This document shows, in pieces, positions 8,554-17,023 of a stretch of 64,000 bases of DNA. The notes beneath the pieces are model-generated. The model did no database searches and was not told where the DNA came from. It saw only the letters and a list, made by a program, of their open reading frames with translations. Both the position numbers and the translations under genes were made by a program. How positions within the stretch are numbered: position 1 is the first letter of the stretch; each line of letters opens with the position of its first letter. This DNA is from Limnohabitans sp. Rim47 (GTDB lineage: Bacteria > Pseudomonadota > Gammaproteobacteria > Burkholderiales > Burkholderiaceae_C), in contig NZ_FBYA01000002.1 of NCBI RefSeq assembly GCF_001517545.1, positions 62,001 through 126,000 on the forward strand, in the 5' to 3' direction.

Positions 8554-9600
8554 TCAGTGCCCGTGCCGATGGTGAATATCCGGGAAATGCAGGTGCTTGT
8601 GCATCAAGGCTTGGTGAGCATGCCCATGACTGTGGGGTTCCTCGCCATCCCAAGCAAAGTCATGCGCATGCTGGTGGTGCTCGTCATGTCGGTGCTGGTG
8701 CGTGTGTTCCAGCGGTTCGTGGGTGTGTTCATGGTCATGCCGTTCACTCAGGTGCAACCAGACACCCAAACCCATCAAGGCACTGGCCAACCAGAACAAG
8801 GGCGATGTGGTTTCGCCCAAAAAAAGCACCGCCACGGCCGCGCCCATGAACGGCGCAGTTGAAAAATAAGCCCCTGTGCGTGCCGCGCCCAAACCCCGCA
8901 AGGCCATCACAAACCACACCAAGCTGACGCCATACCCCAGCAATCCGACCACTATGATGCCCAGCAAGGTAGACGAGTCGGGCCAGCTCAAACCGAGTGC
9001 CAAAGCAATGGCGGTGTTCACACCGCCTGCAATCAAGCCCTTGGTGCTGGCAATGAAGAGCGCATCCGATGCCGACACTTTGCGCGTCAGATTGTTGTCG
9101 ATGGCCCAACACAAACACGCCAAAGCAATGGCCGCAGGGCCCAACCCGTCAGAAGCGGCCATCTGCCCCGTGGGCCAGGACAACACCACACCACCGGCCA
9201 CGATGGCCAGCATGCCCAAAACCACCCGTCGATCTGCGTTTTCCTTGAAAACCAGCCAGGCCAGCACCGCCGTCAAAACAGCCTCGAGGTTCAACAACAA
9301 AGAGGCCACCGAGCCGCTGGTCTGGGTCAAACCGAACATCAACGCCACCGGCCCGAGCACCCCGCCAAACAAAATCGCAGCTGCAAGCCATGGCCATTCG
9401 TAGGGCGACAGCCCAGAAGCTGGCCAACCTCGTTCACGCCATAAGCGCATCAGCGCCAAACCCAGGCCACTGCCCAGATACAGCAAGCCCCCCAGCAAAA
9501 GGGGCTGCACCTCGCCGACCAGCCACTTGGCCAAAGGCGTGCTGACTCCAAACAAGGCGGCAGCACCCAGCGCCACACCCACGCTCCGGTTCATCAACAT
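8554..9600 (-). CDS. DMT-superfamily (EamA) exporter with a histidine-rich C-terminal tail
   Basis: The 348-residue product has two EamA repeats giving about ten membrane helices up to roughly residue 285, then a soluble tail very rich in histidine (runs such as HDHEHTHEPLEHTHQHRHDE). EamA proteins are drug/metabolite exporters of the inner membrane. The tail resembles metal-binding loops of zinc or nickel proteins, so metal binding or metal-regulated export is plausible but unproven. The start ATG at 9600 lies 4 nt past the stop of the upstream thioredoxin-like gene, so the two are probably cotranscribed. An in-frame ATG at 9594 is an alternative start. Confidence 0.82.
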   Translation of the reverse strand: MLMNRSVGVALGAAALFGVSTPLAKWLVGEVQPLLLGGLLYLGSGLGLALMRLWRERGWPASGLSPYEWPWLAAAILFGGVLGPVALMFGLTQTSGSVASLLLNLEAVLTAVLAWLVFKENADRRVVLGMLAIVAGGVVLSWPTGQMAASDGLGPAAIALACLCWAIDNNLTRKVSASDALFIASTKGLIAGGVNTAIALALGLSWPDSSTLLGIIVVGLLGYGVSLVWFVMALRGLGAARTGAYFSTAPFMGAAVAVLFLGETTSPLFWLASALMGLGVWLHLSERHDHEHTHEPLEHTHQHRHDEHHQHAHDFAWDGEEPHSHGHAHQALMHKHLHFPDIHHRHGH

Positions 9601-9604
9601 CGTG

Positions 9605-9943
9605 TTAATTCCGTGAGGCTTCAGACCCCAAGGCGGTCAGCACGTCCTGCACAGCCGTAGGGCGCACCACGCGGGCCACCTCCCGGCCCTCACGCAAAAC
9701 GAGCAATGTCGGCCACAGCTTGACGCGAAAAGAACGCCCCAGCGCACGGCCCGGCCCGTCTTCTACTTTGAGGTGTTGCCACTGTGGCTGCTGTGCCAGT
9801 GCCTGCGCTACCGCGGGCTGTGCGGCGCGGCAGTGGCCGCACCAGTCGGTACCAAATTCGAGCAAGGTCAGGCCGTGCAAGGCGTCCACACCGGCGCGGC
9901 TGAGGGCTTCGATTTCGCTGAGGTAAGGGGTGGTTGTGGCCAT
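9605..9943 (-). CDS. Thioredoxin-family protein
   Basis: The 112-residue product has a thioredoxin fold with a WCGHC active site in FGTDWCGHCRAAQP and the cis-proline region LWPTLLVLREG. There is no signal peptide, so it should act in the cytosol as a disulfide reductase or a thiol-based partner. CGHC rather than CGPC is the protein-disulfide-isomerase-like variant and usually gives a less reducing potential. It lies between the Crp/Fnr gene and the EamA exporter on the same strand; the gap to the exporter is only 4 nt. Confidence 0.85.
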   Translation of the reverse strand: MATTTPYLSEIEALSRAGVDALHGLTLLEFGTDWCGHCRAAQPAVAQALAQQPQWQHLKVEDGPGRALGRSFRVKLWPTLLVLREGREVARVVRPTAVQDVLTALGSEASRN

Positions 9944-10016
9944 GACGGGGGTCTACTGAAAAAGAGAAACACCAAATCATAAAGCCGAGCGAGTCAGCCA
10001 CCACCCACGAAAACGG

Positions 10017-10643
10017 TCAAACCCCGGCCAGCTCGCGCAGTGCTTGCGGATTGGGCAAGCCCAGCACGCGACCTGCACCACTGATGAGCTGGCGATCGCG
10101 CAGGTGGCGAAGCACACGGGAAAAGGTTTCTGGAGCCATGCCCAACTGGGCTGCGATCGTGCGTTTGCGCTCGGTCAGTTTGACAGCCAACCCTCCGACC
10201 AGTTCATCGGGCTTGGCATGTCGCAAGAGCCATTCTGCGCATCGCGCATCAGCGTCCTTGGCCAATCGGCTCACGGCCATTTCAGTTTGCTGGCGCTGCG
10301 AACGCGCCATGTCTAGGAGCAGGTTTTGCGAGGCCTCGGGCATTGCATGCACCTCAGCCCAAAAATCTGGTGCGTTCACGAATTGCAAACGAACCTCTGT
10401 TTCAGCCACCGCATCGACCGCGTGGGGCAAGCCCAGCAAGCCTGAAGCGGCTTCTAGCCAAAATGGCCCTTCGACCACACCCAACTGGTGCGCCATGTCG
10501 CCATCGGTCATCACACCCACCATCACTTTGCCTTGCAACACATGCACGATGCGATCAGCTGCATCGCCACGGTGCAGCAAGACGGTGCCTGCTGCCTGGG
10601 TAGCAAAGGGCTGGGACAAAGGGGTCAAAGTGGTATCCAACAT
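10017..10643 (-). CDS. Crp/Fnr-family transcription regulator
   Basis: With the ATG at 10643 the product has 208 residues: an N-terminal cyclic-nucleotide-binding-like beta barrel (GTVLLHRGDAADRIVHVLQGKV), a dimerisation helix, and a C-terminal winged helix (LTERKRTIAAQLGMAPETFSRV) where the family recognition helix is expected. No N-terminal iron-sulfur cysteine cluster is seen, so it is not an Fnr oxygen sensor. The signal is unknown. A longer start at 10688 exists in frame but adds unlike residues. The thioredoxin-like gene follows after a 73-nt gap, so redox-linked control is a possibility. Confidence 0.82.
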   Translation of the reverse strand: MLDTTLTPLSQPFATQAAGTVLLHRGDAADRIVHVLQGKVMVGVMTDGDMAHQLGVVEGPFWLEAASGLLGLPHAVDAVAETEVRLQFVNAPDFWAEVHAMPEASQNLLLDMARSQRQQTEMAVSRLAKDADARCAEWLLRHAKPDELVGGLAVKLTERKRTIAAQLGMAPETFSRVLRHLRDRQLISGAGRVLGLPNPQALRELAGV

Positions 10644-10767
10644 GATGAGACCGAATGTGCCAGAGCAGGCGGTCTGTGGCTTTGACACAAATCAATAACG
10701 CACTCGCAGAACGGGCAACGCCCGGGACTTCCTGCACTTGATCAATTGTCCAAGCCTTCGCCAAAAT

Positions 10768-10884
10768 GGATACCCGCGTGCGCGGGCATGACAAACGGGG
10801 CATCTTGAGATACACCCGACCTGACCGTGCGGTCGAGACAAAAGGGGGCCCATTGTCACACCCGACCTGATCAGGGGTCCATGC
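10768..10884. repeat. Two dispersed palindromic repeat elements
   Basis: Element one at 10768-10792 has the stem CCCGCG/CGCGGG flanked by ATGGATA and CATGACAA. Element two at 10855-10884 is in the opposite orientation (GTCACACCCGACC ... GGGGTCCATGCC). They occupy most of the 265-nt gap between the Crp/Fnr and ttuD genes. They share flanks with the copies at 1.4, 50.2, 58.2 and 63.2 kb. Confidence 0.75.
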
Positions 10885-10908
10885 CTTCGGTGCATGGCGG
10901 CAACAGCA

Positions 10909-12255
10909 TCAAACCACCAAAATCGCCCGGAAATCGTTCACGTTGGTGTGCGTGGGGCCCGTGATGACCAGATCACCCAAGGGTTCAAAAAAGCCATAGG
11001 CGTCATTGCGCTGCAGGTGTTCGTCGACCTTGTGGCCAAGTGCCAACGCGCGGGCCAAAGTATCAGGGCTCACTTGCGCCCCGGCGTTGTCTTCAATACC
11101 GTCAATGCCATCGGTGTCGGCAGCCAATGCCCACACACCGGGCTGACCCTGCAAGGCTTGGGCCAAGCCCATGCAAAACTCGCCCGCCCGGCCACCTCGT
11201 GCGCGTGGGCTGCCTGCAGGCTGGGGTTTGATGGTCACCGTGGTTTCGCCACCACTCAAGATCACGCAAGGCTTGATGAATGGCCCCTGACCTTTGGCCG
11301 CTGCACGCGCCAAAGCGGCGTGCACCTTGCCGACCTCGCGCGATTCGCCCTCGATTTCGTCGCTCAGGATGTAGGCATGAAGGCCCTCTGCCCGGGCCGC
11401 CTCGGCGGCTGCCTCCAGCGACTGCTGGGGCGTGGCGATCATGTTGACCACATGGCCTGCAAACACAGGCGAGCCGGGTTTGGGCGTTTCCCATGCGCCC
11501 GATTGCAGGGACTGAAAAACCTCGGGCGGCACAGCAATCGCATAGCGCTGCAAGATGGCCAGCGCGTCTGCGCAGGTGCTGGCATCGGGCACAGTGGGGC
11601 CACTGGCGATGATTGAAGGATCGTCCCCCGGCACATCGCTGATGGTGAGTGTGACCACCCGCGCTGGCGCGCAGGCTGCGGCCAGACGCCCGCCTTTGAT
11701 GCGCGACAGGTGTTTGCGCAGGCAGTTCATCTCTGAAATATTGGCCCCGCTGGCCAGCAACTGGCGGTTGATGTCTTGCTTGACTTGCAGGCTGATGCCG
11801 TCTGCGGGCAAGGTCAACAAAGACGAGCCGCCGCCCGAAATCAGACACAACACCAAGTCATCGGCCGTCAGGCCTTGGGTCAGTGCCAGAATCCGCTCGG
11901 CCGCTTGAAGGCCAGCCGCATCGGGCACCGGATGCGCAGCCTCTACGACCTCGATGCGGTCAGGCAAACCTGCCGGGCGCGGTGGCGTATGGCCGTAACG
12001 CGTGACCACCAGCCCAGACAGCGGCGCGTCTTGGGGCCACAAAGCCTCGACAGCCTGGGCCATAGCCCCGCCGGCTTTGCCAGCGCCCAACACCAACGTG
12101 CGCCCTTTGGGCGGTGGTGGTAAGTGGGCAGCGGTGTTGTGCAGGGGCAAGGCGCGTTGCACCCCCACGTCGTAGAGGTGGCGCAACAAAAGCAAGGGCG
12201 AAAGTTTGTCAACGCCTGGAGCAGCGCCCGGTGTCAAAGGTGTCGGTGCATTCAT
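10909..12255 (-). CDS. ttuD: Glycerate 2-kinase / hydroxypyruvate reductase family (MOFRL)
   Basis: The 448-residue product has the DUF4147 plus MOFRL two-domain layout of TtuD/GckA proteins. Visible are LVLGAGKAGGAMAQAVE, CLISGGGSSLL, CLRKHLSRIKGGRLA and, in the C-terminal domain, LSGGETTVTI and ALAADTDGIDG. The name hydroxypyruvate reductase is historical; the fold fits a glycerate 2-kinase that makes 2-phosphoglycerate. The gene is last in the gcl-hyi-glxR-ttuD operon, and its ATG overlaps the glxR stop (ATGA). That position fits phosphorylation of the glycerate made by GlxR, carrying glyoxylate carbon into glycolysis. Confidence 0.88.
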   Translation of the reverse strand: MNAPTPLTPGAAPGVDKLSPLLLLRHLYDVGVQRALPLHNTAAHLPPPPKGRTLVLGAGKAGGAMAQAVEALWPQDAPLSGLVVTRYGHTPPRPAGLPDRIEVVEAAHPVPDAAGLQAAERILALTQGLTADDLVLCLISGGGSSLLTLPADGISLQVKQDINRQLLASGANISEMNCLRKHLSRIKGGRLAAACAPARVVTLTISDVPGDDPSIIASGPTVPDASTCADALAILQRYAIAVPPEVFQSLQSGAWETPKPGSPVFAGHVVNMIATPQQSLEAAAEAARAEGLHAYILSDEIEGESREVGKVHAALARAAAKGQGPFIKPCVILSGGETTVTIKPQPAGSPRARGGRAGEFCMGLAQALQGQPGVWALAADTDGIDGIEDNAGAQVSPDTLARALALGHKVDEHLQRNDAYGFFEPLGDLVITGPTHTNVNDFRAILVV

Positions 12256-13193
12256 GCCTGAATGGTAACGTCTCCGGGTGCAATATCATGCCCGGCCATG
12301 ATCTCCAGACTGCGGCACAACGCCGAATGGTCCAAGCCGGCTAGGCCATGCCCGGCGCACACCTGCATGAGTTGCGCCGCGCTGGCCGTGTGCGGCAAAG
12401 ACAGCCCCATCTCGCGGGCGCCTTGCAGGGCCAGGGCCAGATCTTTTTGGTGTAGGGCGATGCGAAAGCCGGGGTTGAAAGTGCGTTGGACCATGCGTTC
12501 GCCGTGCACCTCCAAAATCCGGCTGGCGGCAAAGCCACCCATCAGGGCCTGCCGCACCTTGGCAGGATCGGCCCCGGCCTTGCTGGCAAACAAAAGCGCC
12601 TCGGCCACCGCTTCGATGTTAAGCGCGACGATGATCTGGTTGGCCACCTTGGTGGTCTGGCCGTCGCCATGCCCGCCCACATGGGTGATGTTTTTGCCCA
12701 GGGTTTCAAACAGGGGCCGGGCACGCTCAAAGCTGTGCGGCAGCCCACCCACCATGATGGTCAGGCTGGCAGCCCGGGCCCCGACCTCGCCGCCCGAGAC
12801 CGGACCGTCCAGGTGCTCAGCGCCCAGGGCGTGGATGCGCTCGGCCATTTTCTGCGTCGCCATGGGGCTGATCGAACTCATGTCGATCACCAGCTTGGGC
12901 AAGCCATCGCTGCCCAGCGGGGCACCCTCGAGCCCGGCGGCCACACCACGCTCGCCAAAGAGCACCTCCTGCACATCGGGCGTGTCGGGCAACATGGTGA
13001 TGATCACATCGGCCCGCTTGGCCACCTCTTTGGCGCTGGTGCAGACGGTGGCGCCACCCTCCACCAGGTCTTGGGGCAGCTTGCTGCGCGTCTGCACAAA
13101 CATCATGTGCCCGGCTTTGAGCAAGTTCAGGGCCATGGGCGCACCCATGATGCCCAGGCCAATGAAGCCGATTTTCATGCCACTTTTTGTCAT
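12252..13193 (-). CDS. glxR: Tartronate semialdehyde reductase (2-hydroxy-3-oxopropionate reductase)
   Basis: The 313-residue beta-hydroxyacid dehydrogenase reduces tartronate semialdehyde to D-glycerate with NAD(P)H. It has the Rossmann motif GFIGLGIMGAPMA near residues 9-21, the substrate loop DGPVSGGEVGA, and the catalytic-lysine helix TTKVANQIIVALN. The ATG at 13193 is preceded by AAGGAAAC; an upstream frame reaching 13259 is not family-like. It lies between hyi and ttuD, coupled to ttuD by a 4-nt overlap. Tartronate semialdehyde is the direct product of Gcl two genes upstream. Confidence 0.92.
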   Translation of the reverse strand: MTKSGMKIGFIGLGIMGAPMALNLLKAGHMMFVQTRSKLPQDLVEGGATVCTSAKEVAKRADVIITMLPDTPDVQEVLFGERGVAAGLEGAPLGSDGLPKLVIDMSSISPMATQKMAERIHALGAEHLDGPVSGGEVGARAASLTIMVGGLPHSFERARPLFETLGKNITHVGGHGDGQTTKVANQIIVALNIEAVAEALLFASKAGADPAKVRQALMGGFAASRILEVHGERMVQRTFNPGFRIALHQKDLALALQGAREMGLSLPHTASAAQLMQVCAGHGLAGLDHSALCRSLEIMAGHDIAPGDVTIQA

Positions 13194-13230
13194 CTTGTTT
13201 CCTTGCTGGATGGGGGTCTGTTCAACAGGC

Positions 13231-14043
13231 TCACACGGCACAAGCGGGTTCGCTCGCATTCAGCGCGTACACCCAGCCCAGGCCGGCTTCCGTGCCGCCC
13301 GGCTGGGCGTTGCGGGGTTTGTATTCGCAGCCCACCCAGCCGGTGTAGCCGATCGCATCGAGCCACTGGAACAGATGCGGGTAATTGATTTCGCCGGTGC
13401 CCGGCTCGTGTCGCCCGGGGTTGTCCGCGATCTGCACATGGGCGATGCGGGGCAACTTTTTTTGCAAAGTGGCCGACAACTCGCCTTCCATGCGTTGCGC
13501 GTGATAGATGTCGTATTGCAGGTACAGGTTGTCCGAGCCCACCTCGTCCATGATCTGCAAGGCCTGCGCCGTGCGGTTGACAAAAAAGCCAGGGATGTCG
13601 AAGGTGTTGATCGGCTCCATCAAGAGGCGCACGCCTTTGCGGCCTAGCGTGGCCGCAGCTTGGCGCAAATTGTTCACCAGCGTGGCCTGGGCCTGGTCAG
13701 GGTCCACACCTATCGGCAAGACGCCCGCCAGGCAGTTGAGCTGCGGCGTGCCCAGCACCCGGGCATAGTCCAGCGCCAGGTTGAGGCCTTCGCAAAACTC
13801 CACCACCCGATCGGGGTGGCACGCGATGCCGCGCTCGCCCGCCCCCCAGTGGCCCGCAGGCAGGTTGTGCAGCACCAGTTTCAAGCCACTGTCCTGGAGG
13901 GCCTTGGCCACCTCTTCGGCAGGGTGGTCGTAGGGGAACAAAAACTCCACCCCCTCAAAACCGGCGCGGGCCGCACGGTCAAAACGGTCAAGAAAAGGCA
14001 GTTCGGTGAAAAGCATCGACAAGTTGGCTGAAAAACGGGGCAC
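13231..14043 (-). CDS. hyi: Hydroxypyruvate isomerase
   Basis: The 270-residue TIM-barrel protein of the xylose-isomerase-like family interconverts hydroxypyruvate and tartronate semialdehyde. Typical segments are MPRFSANLSMLFTE, YDHPAEEVAKAL, LLMEPINTFDIPGFF, LQYDIYHAQRMEG and HVQIADNPGRHEPGTGEI; the Glu, Asp, His and Glu within them are the expected metal ligands. The start is GTG at 14043 with AGGAG 7 nt upstream. The gene lies between gcl and glxR in the usual gcl-hyi-glxR order. Confidence 0.93.
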   Translation of the reverse strand: MPRFSANLSMLFTELPFLDRFDRAARAGFEGVEFLFPYDHPAEEVAKALQDSGLKLVLHNLPAGHWGAGERGIACHPDRVVEFCEGLNLALDYARVLGTPQLNCLAGVLPIGVDPDQAQATLVNNLRQAAATLGRKGVRLLMEPINTFDIPGFFVNRTAQALQIMDEVGSDNLYLQYDIYHAQRMEGELSATLQKKLPRIAHVQIADNPGRHEPGTGEINYPHLFQWLDAIGYTGWVGCEYKPRNAQPGGTEAGLGWVYALNASEPACAV

Positions 14044-14125
14044 GGAAAATCTCCTGAAAAAATCAAAACGGCTGCCGCAGCATCCATGGGCGCGGGAGGA
14101 TCAAGGCACGCTAATCAGGCACTGC

Positions 14126-15916
14126 TCATTCGAGCAATCCCGCCAGCTCCAGGCCCTTCAAACCTTCGGGGTGGCGGCAGTCCACCGCTTCGAATTCGTT
14201 GATGCGGTCGATCTCGGTGCCCATGGCCACGTTGGTCACTTTTTCCAGAATCACCTCCACCACCACTGGCACTCGGAACTGCCTGGCCATGGCCTGGGCC
14301 TGCACCAGCGCATCGCCGATTTTTTCGGGGTCGGTCACGCGCAAGGCCTTGCAGCCCAGACCCTGCACCACCGCATGGTGGTCCACGCCATAACCTTGCA
14401 GCGCGGGGTCGTCCACGTTCTGGTTGTTGAAGGCCAGCTGCACGCAGTAGTCCATGTCGAACTGGCGCTGCGCCTGCCGAATCAGGCCCAAGTAGCTGTT
14501 GTTCACCAGCACATGCACATAGGGCAGGCCAAACTGCGCACCCACGGCCAGCTCTTCGATCAGGAACTGGAAGTCGTAGTCACCCGACAGGCCCACCACC
14601 GTGCGGGTGGGGTCCGAGGCCACCACGCCCAGCGCCGCCGGAATCGTCCAGCCCAAAGGCCCGGCCTGACCGCAGTTGATCCACTGGCGTGGCCCGAACA
14701 CGTTCAGAAACTGCGCCCCGGCGATCTGCGACAGACCAATGGTGCTGACGTACACCGCCTCTCGCCCAAAGGCCTTGTTCATCTCTTCGTACACCCGCAT
14801 CGGCTTGATCGGGGTCTCGGTGTAGTGGGTCTTGCGCAGCATCAGGCGCTTGCGCTCGGCACAGCGCTCGGCCCAGTCGCTGTAGTCGCGCAAGGTGCCC
14901 GCCGCACGCCGCTCACGCGCCACCTGCACAAACAATTGCAGCGCCGCCTTGGCGTCCGAGACAATGCCGTAATCGGGCATGAACACACGGCCAATCTGGG
15001 TGGGCTCGATGTCCACATGTACAAAGCGACGGCCCTGGGTATAGACATCAACCGAGCCGGTGTGGCGGTTGGCCCAGCGGTTGCCGATGCCCAGCACAAA
15101 GTCGCTGGCCAGCATCGTGGCGTTGCCATAACGGTGACTGGTCTGCAGGCCGCACATGCCCACCATCAAGGGATGGTCATCGGGAATGCTGCCCCAGCCC
15201 ATCAGCGTTGGGATGACCGGCACGCCCGTGATCTCGGCCAGCTCCACCAGCAAGTCGCTGGCGTCGGCGTTGATGATGCCGCCACCGGCCACGATCAAGG
15301 GCTTTTCGGCGCTCATCAACATGTCCAGCGCTTTGTGGATCTGGGCCAGGCTGGCGGCGGGTTTGTACACCGGCAACGGCGTGTACGTGTCGATGTCGAA
15401 TTCGATCTCGGCCAACTGCACATCGATTGGCAAATCGATCAGCACCGGGCCGGGGCGGCCCGAGCGCATCAGATGAAAGGCTTGCTGGAAAGTCCATGGC
15501 ACCTGGGCCGCCTCGCGCACCGTCACCGCCCACTTGGTCACCGGCTTGGCAATGCTCTCGATGTCCACCGCCTGAAAGTCTTCCTTGTACAAACGCGCCC
15601 GGGGAGCCTGACCGGTGATGCACAGGATCGGGATGCTGTCGGCCATGGCCGAATACAGGCCCGTGATCATGTCAGTCCCGGCCGGCCCCGAGGTGCCAAT
15701 GCACACGCCGATCTGGCCGGCCCGGGCGCGGGTGTAACCCTCGGCCATGTGCGAGGCCCCCTCGACGTGCCTAGCCAGCACATGGGCGATCTGCCCGCGC
15801 TTGCGCAGCGCGGCATACAGCGGGTTGATGGCGGCCCCCGGCACACCAAAGGCCTGGGATATGCCTTCTTTTTCCATCACGCAAAGTGCGGCTTCGACAG
15901 CAGTCATGCGGGTCAT
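14126..15916 (-). CDS. gcl: Glyoxylate carboligase
   Basis: The 596-residue ThDP-dependent enzyme joins two glyoxylate molecules to tartronate semialdehyde and CO2. It has the three domains of the acetolactate synthase family, with FGVPGAAINPLY, GTSGPAGTDMITGLYSA and the ThDP region GLSGDYDFQFLIEE. Position 51 (in RHVEGASHMAEGY) is valine where nearly all relatives have the cofactor-activating glutamate. Val51 is the known hallmark of Gcl, so this separates it from acetolactate synthase. AAGGAAA precedes the ATG at 15916. It is the first gene of the operon, divergent from a LysR gene that is its likely regulator. Glyoxylate from allantoin breakdown is the obvious input. Confidence 0.96.
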   Translation of the reverse strand: MTRMTAVEAALCVMEKEGISQAFGVPGAAINPLYAALRKRGQIAHVLARHVEGASHMAEGYTRARAGQIGVCIGTSGPAGTDMITGLYSAMADSIPILCITGQAPRARLYKEDFQAVDIESIAKPVTKWAVTVREAAQVPWTFQQAFHLMRSGRPGPVLIDLPIDVQLAEIEFDIDTYTPLPVYKPAASLAQIHKALDMLMSAEKPLIVAGGGIINADASDLLVELAEITGVPVIPTLMGWGSIPDDHPLMVGMCGLQTSHRYGNATMLASDFVLGIGNRWANRHTGSVDVYTQGRRFVHVDIEPTQIGRVFMPDYGIVSDAKAALQLFVQVARERRAAGTLRDYSDWAERCAERKRLMLRKTHYTETPIKPMRVYEEMNKAFGREAVYVSTIGLSQIAGAQFLNVFGPRQWINCGQAGPLGWTIPAALGVVASDPTRTVVGLSGDYDFQFLIEELAVGAQFGLPYVHVLVNNSYLGLIRQAQRQFDMDYCVQLAFNNQNVDDPALQGYGVDHHAVVQGLGCKALRVTDPEKIGDALVQAQAMARQFRVPVVVEVILEKVTNVAMGTEIDRINEFEAVDCRHPEGLKGLELAGLLE

Positions 15917-16040
15917 CGGGTTTCCTTTTGCAAAGTTGAATCAAACTGGGCTTGATGCTATTGATCGACAATGCGTTTGGGAATTGCATTGCAGATACTT
16001 TCATTCGATACTCCGCGTATTGGATTAACCGGAGTTCGCG
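15917..16040. promoter_or_regulatory. Divergent gcl / lysR promoter region
   Basis: The 124-nt region is less GC-rich than the genes around it. The clearest symmetry is ATAC-N5-GTAT at about 16009-16021, with a GATAC half-site just upstream. These are candidate contacts for the adjacent LysR protein. The site assignment is a guess from symmetry and position. Confidence 0.4.
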
Positions 16041-16949
16041 ATGGACCGCTTCAAGGAAATCGACGCTTTTGTGCGGGTGATGGCCCACGGCAGCCTGGCC
16101 GCTGCGGCCCTGGCCGAGGGCGTGACGCCGGTCATGATGGGGCGGCGCCTAAATGCGCTGGAGCAACGCTTGGGCACGCAACTGGTGATCCGCACCACCC
16201 GCCGACTGACGCTGACCGACCAGGGCGCCAGTTATCTGGACGAGTGCCGCCAGCTGCTGGCCCGCTGGGATGAGGCCGAAAAAGCCGTGTCCTCACAGCA
16301 CCAGCGTGCCAGCGGCCACCTGATCGTCTCGGCCCCAGCGGCGTTCGGACGCCTGCATGTGGCACCGCACGCGAGCGCCTTCCTCAAGGCCAATCCGCAG
16401 GTGCAAATTTCATTCAACCTGACCGACCGCGTAGTTGATCTGGTGCGGGAGGGCTATGACTTGGGCCTGCGCATCGGTGGGCAGATTGACCCGAACTTTG
16501 TGGCCATCCACCTGGCCACCAACCAGCGCGTGGTGTGCGGCACCCCGTCCTATTTCAAAAAACGCGGCAAACCCCGTACCCTGGAAGACCTGCGCCAACA
16601 CAACTGCTTGGCCTTCAACCTGCAAGGCGGGCAACAGCGCGGCTGGTACTTCCAGAAAGACGGCAAAACCGTAACCGTGAAGGTGGAAGGCAACTTGGAC
16701 TGCAACGATGGCGAACTGCTGCACCGTTGGGTCAGCGAAGGTCTGGGCCTGGGCTGGCGCTCCACCTGGGAGATTCAAAAACAGCTCCAAAGCGGCGAGC
16801 TGGTCACCGTGCTGGACGAGTTTGCCCTGCCCGCCTACGACATCCTCGCGGTGTACCCGCAACAACGGCATCTGCCCGCCAAGGTGCGTTTTTTCATCGA
16901 GCACCTGAAGAAAACATATTCCCAACCGGGCTATTGGCTCCAAGGCTGA
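16041..16949 (+). CDS. LysR-family regulator next to the gcl operon
   Basis: The 302-residue product has an N-terminal winged helix (MDRFKEIDAFVRVMAHGS, then LNALEQRLGTQLVIRTTRRL) and a C-terminal periplasmic-binding-protein-like effector domain. It is of the CrgA-like subgroup. The start has the ribosome site CCGGAG. It is transcribed away from gcl across a 124-nt gap, the classical arrangement for a LysR activator of the divergent operon. Glyoxylate or a pathway intermediate is a reasonable effector, but nothing in the sequence names it. Confidence 0.85.
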   Translation: MDRFKEIDAFVRVMAHGSLAAAALAEGVTPVMMGRRLNALEQRLGTQLVIRTTRRLTLTDQGASYLDECRQLLARWDEAEKAVSSQHQRASGHLIVSAPAAFGRLHVAPHASAFLKANPQVQISFNLTDRVVDLVREGYDLGLRIGGQIDPNFVAIHLATNQRVVCGTPSYFKKRGKPRTLEDLRQHNCLAFNLQGGQQRGWYFQKDGKTVTVKVEGNLDCNDGELLHRWVSEGLGLGWRSTWEIQKQLQSGELVTVLDEFALPAYDILAVYPQQRHLPAKVRFFIEHLKKTYSQPGYWLQG

Positions 16950-16984
16950 AACGGCGGCCCGCTTGCCAGCACGGCGGCGAAGGC

Positions 16985-17010
16985 TGCGGCGTGGCAGGCA
17001 CCACGCCGCA
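16985..17010. terminator. Hairpin between convergent lysR and Bug-protein genes
   Basis: A perfect 10-bp stem (TGCGGCGTGG at 16985-16994 with CCACGCCGCA at 17001-17010) has a 6-nt loop. It sits in the 74-nt gap between two convergent genes. There is no U-tract on either side, so bidirectional termination is only possible. Confidence 0.4.
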
Positions 17011-17023
17011 TGACCCTACAAGA

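Noticed and set aside
14006..15955. A long open frame antisense to gcl
   Set aside because: The minus-strand frame is a textbook Gcl with Val51. The antisense product is low in structure and has no family features.
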